Source: Anadara kagoshimensis
Taxonomy: Eukaryota; Mollusca; Bivalvia; Arcoida; Arcidae
Direction of reading: 5' to 3'
Length of the DNA: 64,000 nt
Assembly (NCBI GenBank): GCA_021292105.1
Contig: CM037874.1
Location: 31,787,185 to 31,851,184, forward strand
Under the pieces are notes generated by a model. The model ran no database searches. It saw nothing but the letters and a program-made list of their open reading frames with translations, and was not told the origin of the DNA. This document shows positions 12,101 to 23,140 of the stretch, one piece after another. The position numbers and the translations under genes are program-made. Numbering within the stretch: the first letter of the stretch is position 1; each line of letters starts with the position of its first letter.

Positions 12101-13165
12101 TCGATAAACTCCAATTGTATTGGATATGTTTCAGGCCTTTGAAGACAATTTTGGTCCAAGAACTACTGATTAGAAATTGATATCTTAAACTGTAAGGTTG
12201 TAAAATTAATACTAGTGTAATTTGAACAAATGAACCTAAATCTCTACTTTTCCGGAGAATTCATCGTCCATTCGTCGCATAATTATCCTATTTTACTCAA
12301 AATGTTGATAATATCAGCGGTTCTTCATTACGACGTGATTATCATGGAGTTGAGCTAAAATATTCTGTTTTATTTAAGATGCTGCATTTCACAACGGAAT
12401 AGCAGCCACTGCTTTAATAATATTAGTAACGTCATATAAACACGCTCGAATGCGTTTGCACTGTTAATGGTAAGGACTCTACACAAAATAGGATATGAGC
12501 GAAATAAGTTTTACTGGAACACAAACTGTGGACATCTGCTCTCTACTCTAGTAGTTCTCCGACAAAAATTGTGGAAATCAAGTGAAAATTTATGTGTCTT
12601 AAAATCTTATTTAAAAAAAATTATGGAGCCGCAAAATAAGCGGTTGAAATGTACAAGTAATTTGGTAATTATGCAGAATCTAATATACTGAGCTGCTATA
12701 TGTATATACACTCGTTACGCTTAAAATACGAAATACGAACGAACTTTGTCGTAAACTGCGAATGAAACTTTGTTGAAAATGTTAAGAAGTAGCATTGAGT
12801 ATCGTTATTTGAAGCGATAAAAAGTTGGAGGATATTGAAAATTGTATAAAACAACCGTGCTAAGGATTTACACCCACACACTCTAAATAACTTCAATCAA
12901 TATTAAATACACACAAAAATGTCAAACTGATGCATACACATAATATTCATTAAAAACAGAACATGATCAATATTTATATATATGATTTAAGTTTGGGTAA
13001 AGTTACAACAAATATTAATATATATTATAACACAGATGTATCCTAATGGTAATTAAAATGTAACCGAGATTTTCACTATCACACTTATATAACAACATGG
13101 TTGTAAATGAACAAACAATTTTTGGATGACAGTCGAAGATTATACATCACTGATTGGTATCAAAA
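12100..13165. other. AT-rich interval, nothing recognised
   Basis: No credible exon, RNA or mobile-element end was seen. Short open stretches at 12467-12691 (+) and 12696-12896 (-) have no recognisable protein character. Confidence 0.5.
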
Positions 13166-13339
13166 ATGGTTTCTGTTACTACAACCGTCTGTCTGACAAT
13201 TGTTTTTCTACCAGTTGCTGGTGCTCATATTGGAACTGGGAGAGCTAAAACAGTTGAAAACATTTTAAAACTTCTACTGAGATTATCTGGAAACAAACAT
13301 GACCTTCAAGGTAAGTTGAATTTAATTATGATTTTATAT

Positions 13340-13980
13340 TTTTTATAACTCCGCTTCGAAGAAGGGGTTATACTGCTTCCGTTCGTCCGTCGGTCCGTAA
13401 CATAAAAAAATCAGTAACAGTTTTCTCAGCCATTACTGAACACAGATAATTTATTTTGTATCCGTTTTTAGTATGAGGTACCGCAAATACTGATTTCAAG
13501 TCTGCCGAACATTTACTTCTTGATTACTGACTTAGTTTACTATTCGACATTTAGGGGTCAATCGATGAACATTTTCGTAACAGTTTTCTCTGCAAGTACT
13601 GATTATAGCCAGTTAATATTTTGTATCCGAGTTTGGTATGAGGTTCTGTACCGCTAGTACCGATTTCAAGTCTGCTGGACATCTACTTCCTGATTACCGA
13701 CTTAGTATACTTTTCGACATTTTGGGGTCAATCGATGAAAATTTTCTCTGCAACTACTTATCATAGCCAGTTGAAAGTTCATTGCGAGTTCAATATGACA
13801 TCACATGACGAAAATACCGATTTCAAGGCCGGACATCTGATTCTTGTTGACCAACTAAGTTTATTTTTCTACATTTACGGTCAAGTTGATGTAATAAGCG
13901 GGGTTCCAAAGAGAAAATTAGCTTACAGGATTTTCGTAGTCCCTGTATCCAAAATTATCCTATATTTCCTTTAACTTACA
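13340..13980 (+). repeat. Dispersed intronic repeat with internal duplication
   Basis: It starts 'ccgcttcgaagaaggggtta' and 'cgtccgtcggtccgt'. Blocks such as 'aacagttttctc', 'gatttcaagtctgc' and 'ttcgacattt...ggggtcaatcgatgaa' then occur twice (about 13420-13580 and 13575-13740), with a third, partial echo. It lies in the intron of the second C1q gene. Confidence 0.55.
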
Positions 13981-13999
13981 TTTTCTCAATTGTGCCTAC

Positions 14000-14170
14000 G
14001 TGGCGGGTGTCAGTAGCTCAACGGGAGATGCTTACCCGTCCGTAACACCATGGCTAGGACTCGCTTTACTTCTGAAAGTTCATGTTCAAGTTCATTTAAC
14101 TAGATCTACCATTTTCACAATTTTACTTCACGTTGGGCTTTTAGTTTGGACATGTTTGTTTTTGATTTAT
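14000..14170 (+). repeat. Family A repeat, partial
   Basis: The blocks 'cgtggcgggtgt', 'gtagctcaacgggag' and 'tgcttacccgtccg', followed by 'gaaagttcatgt' and 'tttggacatg', identify it. The right half is degraded. Confidence 0.55.
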
Positions 14171-14246
14171 CTAATAATAAACATATCTTCAATCTATATT
14201 TTATTAAAGTGTCTCACAGAATATTATTTATTACTGTTACTGCGTT

Positions 14247-14328
14247 TCTAGTTTTTGTAATGTCTTTGTTTTTCTAGTATTTGTAATGTCTTTGTGTTTC
14301 TAGTATTTGTAATGTCTTTGTGTTTCGT
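14247..14328 (+). repeat. 28-bp tandem repeat, three copies
   Basis: The unit 'ctagtatttgtaatgtcttt' plus 'gtgttt' is repeated three times with minor changes. Confidence 0.75.
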
Positions 14329-14954
14329 TTTCAAAATAGAGTGGCTGTAGTAATGATATTTCACATTCATATCAAAGGTTGAAATCGGGTACAAGGAGAA
14401 AACCACCAACCTTCTGCGAAGAAATAGACTTCTTTACTGTATTACACATACTACATAAACAAAACACCATACCAGATTACAGCCCGACACACCGTACAGC
14501 AGCCGACGTTTATTCTCCATTTAAATAAAGTTTGGATATAAACACATGCACAGTGTATATACATATATACTAAATATGAATTATGTGTTATATATTAATT
14601 TATGAAACAATAACATAAACCATGCGCAATCATCACCGATGCTGCCATTAAAGAGAAACCAGGGAATAAATTCCGGAGACCTGTGTCCGAAGATATTGAA
14701 TACAACGATTCAGAAGAAGCGCTCGAACCTTCGTTTAAATTTGAATATCATTTTTATAACAAGAAAAAAAAAAGAATAGATGGGCCTAGAATGACTATTA
14801 CTCTATGCTACCCTTAACGCGATAAAAGATCACGTGACTAAATACGACATATTATAGGATGTTTCATACCACACAGGAAAATAATTACCGCTAATCTATC
14901 GAAATGCGGGAATTTTGTAAAACTTTCCTTCCAGGTATCTGTCCCCATTCCAAA

Positions 14955-15420
14955 CTAGGAGTAAGCGGCGTTTGAAACTCTCAATTTTTATTTCAAACTT
15001 GTCGGGATTTAGCTAGCTAAACAGAATTTTGTTTACTCTTCTTGTAAGCTTGTCTCACTTCTCTGTTTGACGTTCACATGCTTCACATCATTTACCAGCT
15101 TTTGTGATTGTGATTTGGACGGCATGTATATGTTTGATGTTTTGGCAATACGATCTGGGAATAATGTGAAATCATTTCTTGCGTAGCGAGTTTTGAAGTA
15201 CTTACTGCAAAATCAGTCAAATGTTGAAGTTGTTTGGTCTTATCCGGGTATACCTCTGTTCCCTTTTCTCAATAAATCAAAAACAAACATACTAATCCAT
15301 TTCCGAATCACGAACCAGAAGCAAAGTAAAAACTTTGAAACTGACAAGTTAGGTTAGACACGTGAACTTCCACCAGGGAAGTGAGGCCGGATGCTACGGA
15401 AGGGTAAGCACCTCCTGTTT
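14955..15420. repeat. Family A repeats, one plus fragment and one minus copy
   Basis: Plus-strand fragment at about 14960-15070; well-preserved minus-strand copy at about 15284-15420, carrying 'caccagggaagtgaggccgg' and 'ggaagggtaagcacctcctg'. The minus copy ends 30 bp before the C1q acceptor, so it may lie close to the intron's branch point. Confidence 0.6.
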
Positions 15421-16217
15421 AAATAATATTCTCTTCTTCTTTTATTTTAGATCATGTAGCTTTTTCGGCGTGTTTGTCACATGACATTACCAACAACAAA
15501 AAGCACTACAAGGTTGTATTTGATAAAATAATAACCAACATTGGTAACGGTTATAATTCAAAGACGGGAATATTTACTGTTCCATGTGACGGACTATATG
15601 TCTTCCACTGGACCATTTTAAATCACCCAGGAACTTTATATCATACAGAACTAGTTGTGAATGGGGCTAGTAAAAGGAGAAACGCAGCCGATTCTGGCAT
15701 AGGTGGAAAATCTTGAGAAAGTGGATCGAGCATGGTAACCTTTCCTTTGCACAGGAACGACCAAGTTTGGATAAGAAGATTAAGTGGCAACAAAATGCAT
15801 GGTAATTATTGGCCAGGATTTTCAGGATTCAGACTTGCTTAAGTTTATTTTACTGCTTTGTTTTGGTCATATACTTGCCTATCACGAGAGGAAATTTTTA
15901 ATAGGTAAAATCTAAATTTGATAGTTTATGCTGTTATGTTATATTAATTGCGCGAATAAACTACTTTCAAATTTAATGGAATGCTTAATGACATAATTAA
16001 AAATTGAAGTCTAAGAATGTGGTTGATTTTGAGACAAATTCGAATAAATTCCATTTTAACTCTATGTTTAAGGTTTAAAATGTAATAAAAAAATGTATAC
16101 ACACTTATTATTATAAATATATAATATAAGAATAACATAATATGTAATATTAAATAAAACATAGATGTATACTTATATTTAATGTGAAGTATGAAATTTT
16201 TGCTTTTTGTAGTTTAT

Positions 16218-16595
16218 GATACAGTTAAACCTGTGTATTAAGGTCACTTAAGGAAATATTGTTTTTTATGGACAGGTGACCCTTTTCATGTTCCTTTCAC
16301 ACAATTTTGATTGCACACGTGGCGTGTGTAGCAAGCTAAACAGGAGGTGTTTATCCTTCCTGAGCACTCGGCCTCACTTCCCTGGTGGAAGTTTATGTGT
16401 CTAACCTTACTTGTCAGTTCCAAAGTTTTTACTTTGCTTCTGGATTGTGATTAGGACATGGATTAGTATGTTTGCTTTTGATTATATGCCGGTTCAAACA
16501 ACACGAATAAAGAGCAGTTGGGTTACAATTTTATGGCCTTTAAAAGCATGTGATTTTTATATAAAGATTTTCTTTAAGGCAGGTTTGACTGTAAA
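16218..16595 (+). mobile_element. 'CAGTCAAACCTG' MITE interrupted by a family A repeat
   Basis: The outer element runs from 'acagttaaacctgtg' to 'gcaggtttgactgt' (inverted ends). Between about 16282 and 16487 it is split by a plus-strand family A copy; the MITE sequence resumes with 'ggttcaaacaacacgaataa', as in the uninterrupted copy at 48.5 kb. This gives an order of insertion and near-exact ends for family A. Confidence 0.7.
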
Positions 16596-16766
16596 TGTAT
16601 TGGTGTACTGTAGAAAATAAAATATTCTCTAAATCAAACACAACAAATCATAAAAAGGATATACATGTCGGCCTTTTTAAACACAATACAGTCTAGACTT
16701 ATCAATACACGCAAAAAGTTATCACAAAATTGGTATCCAAAATCACTCTATATATAATTGAGTTCA

Positions 16767-17215
16767 CATATTCCCATGTTCTTTTGATTCTAAACTTTAA
16801 ATACACACGTGGCAGTGTAGCTAGCTAAGCGGGAGGTTTACTATTCCGAGACACCCTACCCCACTTCCCAGGTGGAACTTCACGAAATTGCTTGTAGATT
16901 ATGATTTGGATATGGATTAGTACGGGCTTTATTATTAATCACGTGAAGCTCCACCAGGAAAGTTGGTTTTGATGCTCCGGTATTGTAAGATTCAACGTAG
17001 TCCGTTGCTATATACAATTGATAAACAATGTTGTTCAGGATCTCGGGGAAAATCATGATCCGCTCGGAATTCTTACGGAGCACACGGTCTCATTTCCGTG
17101 ATGGTAGTTCACATGTTTAACTAAATTTGTCCGTTTCAGTTTTAAAACATTTTCTTTGCTTTTAGGTAATGATATGGGCAGGTATTGATATTTTTGCTTT
17201 TGATTGGATAAATGT
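16767..17215 (+). repeat. Family A repeats, two degraded fragments
   Basis: The first fragment (about 16767-16925) has 'cacacgtggcagtgtagcta' and 'cccacttcccaggtgga'. The second (about 17080-17205) has 'tctcatttccgtgatgg' and 'tttttgcttttgattgg'. A short minus-strand core block lies between them. Confidence 0.5.
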
Positions 17216-17244
17216 TACCTATATGTTTAAGGTCGCAACCAGCA

Positions 17245-17500
17245 TTTAAACATGTATAGGCAAACAACACTGACTTGTCCGGTTGACATTAAAAAGTGGA
17301 GTGAATGAAGGTGTTTATTTTGTATACATCATGAGATATACTCACCTCATAGAAAAACATGTGCATCGTGTATGCATTTACTTGGATTCTAACACTTCCT
17401 TATATTGGGTGGATCATCCTAATACAAGGAATACAAGGCCAAGCGGACAATTGTTTGCCTATACATGTCTGTGTCACGTATATATGACACATCTCATATG
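17245..17500 (+). repeat. Repeat shared with the first C1q intron (4.56-4.80 kb)
   Basis: 'ataggcaaacaac', '...acttgtccgg' and 'gggtggatc.tcct' occur in the same order at 4565-4745. The shared piece is either a mobile element or part of an old duplication of the C1q locus. Confidence 0.5.
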
Positions 17501-17639
17501 AAAACGGATTAAGGTCAAGGTAAATGAGCCGTAATTATGTAATTTACTCAACATTTCATTGAATTGGTCTATACTATAACACAAAGTACCATTGATCGTG
17601 GCTGTATCCATGTAATATCAATACGTTCTTCAAATTACT

Positions 17640-17950
17640 TTCGCGAACGATGATGCCGACACAGACTACTGGCTGAGTGACTGGACCTTTCGTCCTGGCA
17701 ACTTAAAAAGCATGTCAGAAACAAGCCACAGAACTTTCTTGAGAGCCAAATACCGCCCCAACATCTACATGACCTTGGCCTTTCCGATGTAACCTTGATT
17801 CAAGGTCATGACAGACCTTTGGACCACGAAGATTATTCATGTGATGTTTTGTGACAGTCATCCACAGCAGGCATGAGATATTGGCCGGACACGATTTTAC
17901 ACGGGCAGACGGACAGATAGTCATGGTGATTGCTATATACCTCCTGAAAC
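17640..17950 (+). repeat. Unclassified dispersed-type sequence
   Basis: GC-richer than its surroundings, with 'ttggccggacacgattttac' and 'gggcagacggacagatagtc', a style typical of interspersed repeats in molluscan DNA. It has open frames on the minus strand but no protein I recognise. Confidence 0.35.
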
Positions 17951-18380
17951 TAGTTTACAAGAAGTATAATAAAATATGGTGACAAATTTGCTATGTCCAT
18001 TTTCCATTACAGATTCACGGTACTGATACATCAAAAATTAACACTGGGCTAACGAAAAGAAATCAAAGCTCGGCTAACGAGATATGGATAAGAAGTGGTC
18101 GAAAAGTACCGAGAGATACAGTACAGACTTATAGAAAGTTTAACATTAGGCTAACAAAAAACGAGAGGTAGCTGAGCTGTCGAGTGATCAAGATAAAGAT
18201 AGGTGGTGATAGAAACGATATCAAAAAATAAAATAGTGGCAGCCGATACATAAAACTAAAAAGGATCGAGATGACCCGATAATTCGACAGTTATTGTCAG
18301 AGCCGGTTTGTTTGTGACAGTCAGGTTACGCTATTTTCCATAGAAAATCAAATAAATCTAAATAAAAATTGATATTATTC

Positions 18381-18660
18381 ACTCGTAACAGGAAATCTGT
18401 ATGCGCATCCGTGATTAGCATAGAATATTTCTGCATAGAGCAAAACGTTGGCGCTATGAGAATTTAACATGTTGAAAAACCAGGCAAATGGCGGACCCTG
18501 TTGCGCATGTGATGTTAAACGTCACCAAGGACATCACTTCCGGTGTAAACATCGTCATTTTCGCCATGTAAAATCCCCGTAGTGCCAACATTTTCCTTAC
18601 TACAGAAATGCTTTATGACAATCAAGGATGCGCATACAGATTTTCAGTTACGACTAGGCA
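18381..18660. mobile_element. Foldback element inserted in the transposon's left inverted repeat
   Basis: 'cgtaacaggaaatctgtatg' at 18384 faces 'catacagattttcagttacg' ending about 18652. Pairing extends about 90 bp inward through 'cgcatcc', 'gcatag.atttctg' and 'aacgttggcgct'. The corresponding position in the right inverted repeat has no such sequence, so this is an insertion. The centre near 18490-18550 is unpaired. Confidence 0.75.
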
Positions 18661-18999
18661 CAAGTATAGGTCGCGCACGATAACTTGGCACATCCGGGCT
18701 TATTCATTTTGTAAATAAACATTGTAACTCGGACTCATGAAACACGCACATTGAACAACTCGCCAATGTCCATGCTGCACCTTCATACATATTTTTGTTG
18801 AAATATAAATATTTATCATATTCCACTTATCTTGGACATTTTCATTTATGTTCTTTATTTGAAACTTTTTAAATATTCACATGAAATTATTTCATTTCTG
18901 CATAATTTTTGTGAAGTTCCACATAACTGTGGAACGAATTGTCTGAAGATATAACAAGGTTTTTGTCCTTAACACCTTTAATTTGATAGGATAGGTTAC

Positions 19000-19115
19000 T
19001 GTCGTCCTTGGCTCAGTGGTATGTAACATATCTTACAGTTAGTGGACAGCTATATAATTTTGTCACAAGCTAAGTGAGTTCGAACATTACCGGGTCCATA
19101 CATATATATTTTTTA
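19000..19115 (+). mobile_element. tRNA-like SINE head, expanded
   Basis: 'ccttggctcagtggtatg' and 'gagttcgaacatta' look like A and B boxes, but they are about 60 nt apart. The tail is T- and A-rich. It sits between the transposon's left inverted repeat and its transposase, so it may be a later insertion. Confidence 0.4.
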
Positions 19116-20033
19116 ATTTTATCTAATTTTGTTTTTAATTTTTATTATAAAAACTTTTCAATTAAAAAGTAAAAGAAATAAATGAATCTATACTAATTAT
19201 TTAAATGTGCTATCAGGCTAATAATTAATAATTTCTATCTTGTAAATGTATGAACAACCTAAATTTTAAAATTCTTGTGGAAATTATTTCTACCAGAACT
19301 ACATAACATTTAAAATTAGCACAGGGCAAAATTTTAACGTCTCGTTTCATACAGAAATCAAAATATTAGCACTATTTGGGACTAATCACTATTATTAATC
19401 CGTACCTCACCGCCGCGTCATACGAAAAAATCAAACTGTAAACCTATATTAATTTGGAAAAGGATGCCAACATCAATAAATTTTATACTGTGTTTATTCA
19501 TTTATTTATTGTTTTTTTAATTTATTTATTTTATTTATTCATATCTGGGAATAGACAGTTAATATTGTTGTCATGTGCATAATTTTAAATTTAATATTTT
19601 TCTCTGTTAAAATTCAAAATGCTCCACATGACGCTGTGCGAAATATAAAAATACAATTCCTCCTTACAAGTGAAATATTTTATGTCCAACAACACAACTC
19701 ATATTAATGCATTCATTTATAATTTTTATTAATAGATTCAAAATTAAAGTGAATCAAATGTACCAGTTTCCAATTTGTGATGCAAGAGAGTACAGCAGGT
19801 GTTTGTTCTAATTAATAATATATTATACAATAGGATATGAATTCCAACATATCATGGCGTTGGGTGGATCTGAGAGTTAAAAGGGACGAGATGTTAATTA
19901 TTAAGTTAATTGGACCATTAATTAGAACATGCGAACGAGTTGAATGGTCACGCCCTCGTAAAAATGTGAGAATATAGTATAATAGGTATAAGGCGAAAAC
20001 GAGGCAACACGTGTGATTTTCATAACCGAGAAG

Positions 20034-21139
20034 ATGTCTGAAAATAAAAAGATTGTATTAAATTCACAGGCAAAACAAATTGCCATCAATGTTGTAAAAC
20101 ATTGCTTTGATGAGGCAAAACAAAATGTCTCATAAATCCCATCAGCTGTCCCTTGGAGAGAGCAAGTGCGCATGCAATGACGGGTGTGCCGAGGAGAACA
20201 TTATCAAGATTAAAATCGTTCGGAATAGAAACCAAACAGGCTGATAGAAAACAGAGATCAGATAAATTTTTTATTGATGATTTTGATATCTGCGTAATTA
20301 GAAGAACAATATTTAATATGTATTTAAATAAACGCGTTCTTCTAACTATAAATGCTATTCATTCGGAAAGAAATAATTAACAAAATTGACTTTAAGGGGG
20401 GTAAAACAATTCTCAGAAAATTGCTTAAAGAAATGGGGTTTAACTGGAAAAAATGCAGCACAAATAGAAAAATCCTTATGGAAAAACCAGATATCGTATC
20501 AAAAAGAATAAATTACCTTCGCGAAATTAAAAAACTTAGAGAAACTGGACACAACATTATTTATATGGATGAAACGTATATAAACTCTTCACACACTGTA
20601 CCCAAGTGTTGGCAGCTGGATGGGAACGGTTTAAGTGTTCCAATCGGAGCAGGTGACCGTCTGATTGTTGTTGATGCTGGTTCAGAAAAGGGTTTTGTTC
20701 CTAATGCAAGCCTTATATATAAAGCCAAGTCATCAACAGGTGATTATCACCATGAAATGAATGCTGAGAATTTTACTAAATGGCTTCGCGAAAAATTAAT
20801 TCCAAACCTTGAACCAAATTCCGTCTTGGTAGTCGATAATGCATCTTATCATAACGTCCAAGAAGACAAAAAACCAACACATCGTGGAAGAAAAAAGACA
20901 TTCAGGAATGGCTCACAAAACACAACATTAAATTTACAGAAGACATGGTTCGCGCACAGTTACTTACAATATGCAAACAACAAATTATTCCACCTTCCTA
21001 CAGAATTGATTATATATTAAGAGAACATGGACATAAAATTTTAAAATTACCACCTTATCATGCAGACTTAAATCCTATAGAATTAATTTGGGCTGATCTA
21101 AAATCATATGTTGCTTCACATATAAGACTAAGTACATAA
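20034..21139 (+). pseudogene. DDE transposase of the IS630/Tc1/mariner group, multiply frameshifted
   Basis: The reading frame starts at ATG 20034 (MSENKKIVLNSQAK) and soon meets stops. It resumes in another frame at 20153 with a helix-turn-helix-like stretch (TGVPRRTLSRLKS). Near 20370 it shifts again into the catalytic core. That core has YMDETYIN (first Asp), KCWQLDGNG, LVVDNASYHN (second Asp), and, after a further one-base slip in an A-run near 20896, LPPYHADLNPIELIW with the catalytic Glu. Allowing for the last slip, the second Asp and the Glu are 82 residues apart, far more than the 34-41 of classical Tc1/mariner enzymes. From memory, a DD82E ITm lineage ('sailor') has been described; I could not check it. 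The C-terminus stops soon after the Glu and looks truncated. The enzyme cannot be active. Confidence 0.85.
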
Positions 21140-21934
21140 GATTAATAAATAAATAGTTTTGAATTAAAAATTTTCGCAAAGCCATTCAGTAACTTGTTTT
21201 AAATATATTCAGCATACATTTCATGGTGAAGAATTTATTATTTGATACAACAAATAATAAGAAATTATTATTATTATTTTCTATTTTGACTTTTTATTAA
21301 ATAAATATAGAGTCAAAATAGCACACGACAATATATTGACGATATTATTATTAATGACATTATTGTTATTAAAATTACTATTATTAATGGGCTTAATCAA
21401 ACTTTTTTGTTAAAAAAAATGTATTATAGCAGGATAGAACTCTCAACACTTGTCCCCGTTATACACTATGGGCCAAAACATAACATTTATCGAACGAGCT
21501 GCAATGTTTATTTACAAACTGAAAAACCCCGGATGTGCCAAGTTATCGTGCGCGACCTATAAGTGAAAAATATCGATTTTTATTTAGATTTATTTGTTTT
21601 TCTTTGGAAAAAGCGTAGCTACACTGTCACAACCAGACCGGCTCTGACATCAGTTGGTTAGCTTAATGTTTAACTTTCGACAGGTCTGTACTGTATCGTA
21701 AAATAATTTATTTTCATAGTTTCCAATTTTTGTGGTTTTAATTAAAAAAAATACTAATACCATTTTGAAAATTGACTATTTGTGGTTTCTATTTAAGATA
21801 ATTTTGTTATACACTGTATACATGTACGTATTCGTTGACATGTAAATTCGACGGTCAAGGTATCAGTAAAAATAACGAAAATTAAACACTGCAAAAATTG
21901 ATGATTTCACAGTAGCTGACTTGGCACTAACTTG

Positions 21935-21965
21935 TCGTCCGAGTGTTAAACTTTCGACAGGTCTG
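21935..21965 (+). repeat. Isolated end sequence of the 18-21 kb transposon family
   Basis: 'gtgttaaactttcgacaggt' followed by 'ctgt' equals the right end of the ITm transposon; no matching left end is nearby. It is a remnant or a solo end. Confidence 0.6.
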
Positions 21966-22004
21966 TCCTCTATTTCTGTTAATTTGTCGATAATGTAATA
22001 TACG

Positions 22005-22185
22005 TTTACACACGTGACGGGTGTAGCTAGTTAAACAGGAGGTGCTTACGCTTCCGAAGCACCCGGCCTCACTTCCCTGGTGAAAGTTAACGTGTCTAAC
22101 CTAACTTGTCAGTTCCAAAGTACATGTATTTACTTTGCTTCTGGGTTGTGATTCGAGCATGGATTAGTATGTTTGTTTTTGATGA
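22005..22185 (+). repeat. Family A repeat, well preserved
   Basis: One of the best copies: 'cacgtgacgggtgtagctag', 'aaacaggaggtgcttacgct', 'gcacccggcctcacttccct', 'ttacgtgtctaacctaac', then 'gggttgtgattcgagcatgg' and 'gtatgtttgtttttgat'. Confidence 0.7.
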
Positions 22186-22493
22186 ATACTACTTTGTTAT
22201 ACGACAATATATTTACAATAGCGCCCATTTTCGTCTATGAAAGCTATTTCTCGACATTATCGTAAATTTGCTTTATACGTCCATGAAAACGTATGTTTGA
22301 CCTTTTTGAACTGATGATTTTTTCATCAATGGAAGTAGGCGGGGTCATCTGTCATCCCACTTATCGACATTGAGATGCGGTAGACGGGTTCCACGATGCG
22401 CTAAAACCAATGAAGGAAGTAAATTTTAAAAAAATGAAATGAAGTAATAATAAAGTCCATATAGCAGATTAGATACAAAAATTGAATTGTAAA

Positions 22494-22606
22494 TTGTTCT
22501 GGGGTCACTTCATGCTAGTATGATACCGGGTGTTTCGGGTACAAAATTAACATGAAGAGCTTCGCTACACCCGGTATCATACTAGCATGAAGTGACCCAA
22601 AACAAT
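22494..22606. mobile_element. Short perfect palindrome, 32-bp arms (foldback/MITE)
   Basis: The arms 22502-22533 and 22567-22598 are exact reverse complements ('gggtcacttcatgctagtat' and onward), with a 33-nt loop. Pairing extends imperfectly a few bases outward ('attgttc' against 'aaacaat'). No further feature is recognised from 22606 to 23140. Confidence 0.8.
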
Positions 22607-23140
22607 GTCATTTCTTACATGATATATTGAAACAGTGGTATGTGACAATAATAATAAATACAACCATTTTACTTGTTATTTTAATATACATATACATATA
22701 TTATCTGTGTCGTATATCTACAAAAAAGGTCTTGTTTTCTCTAGTGGAAATAAGATTTAAGGCATGGTAACACATTGAAAAATGATAAAAAGTTTATGTC
22801 CATGATGCCGTTGCTATGAAAACGTTACTGATGCCTACTATGGCGGCACCGGAACAAATAAATAATAGAATAATAACTATACCTTAACAGTGCAAAACAA
22901 ATATAGGTCAAAATTTACAGTATATAACAATGTTTAAAGGGGGCATAACCCTGGCGAACAAAAGACCCACAAATTAAACTCCTCTATACAAAGGGAAATG
23001 AGTATTTGCACACAGATGTAGCAATCATGATACCTCAGTTCATAGAGCACTTTATCAGTACTGTTTCATATAAAGACGCCTGTTGCATGGAAATACGTAA
23101 AAATAAAATTACGAAAAAAAAGAAAAGAAAAAGCACCGTT

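Larger units (their letters stand above)
13166..15842 (+). pseudogene. Secreted C1q-domain protein gene with premature stop
   Basis: Two exons: 13166-13310 (donor gtaagt) and 15451-15842 (acceptor attttag), joined in phase 1. Exon 1 encodes MVSVTTTVCLTIVFLPVAGA, a clean signal peptide, then a short helical linker. Exon 2 is a full C1q domain: AFSACLSHDITN, VVFDKIITNIGNGYN, KTGIFTVPCDGLYVFHW, HTELVVNGASK, then QVWIRRLSGNK, ending WPGFSGFRLA. A TGA at 15714-15716 replaces the tryptophan (TGG) present in the 7-kb copy, truncating the domain about 40 residues early and removing the last beta-strands. Unlike the first copy it has no stalk exon. The exon and its 3' flank match the first copy closely, so they arose by duplication. 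Readthrough, or a functional allele in other individuals, cannot be excluded. Confidence 0.8.
18115..21703 (+). mobile_element. IS630/Tc1/mariner-type DNA transposon with long compound inverted repeats
   Basis: The outermost ends are 'acagtacagacttatagaaa' at 18115 and the complement of 'tttcgacaggtctgtactgt' ending about 21703. Further inward, 18300-18385 faces 21562-21650 ('agagccggt..gt' and 'aaataaatctaaataaaaat'). Further in again, 'taggtcgcgcacgataactt' at 18668 faces 'aagttatcgtgcgcgaccta' ending at about 21558, and pairing continues about 65 bp inward. The right repeat is contiguous and about 210 bp long. The left one is longer because it holds an extra 140 bp and a foldback insertion. 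A degenerate DDE transposase lies inside at 20034-21139. Confidence 0.8.
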
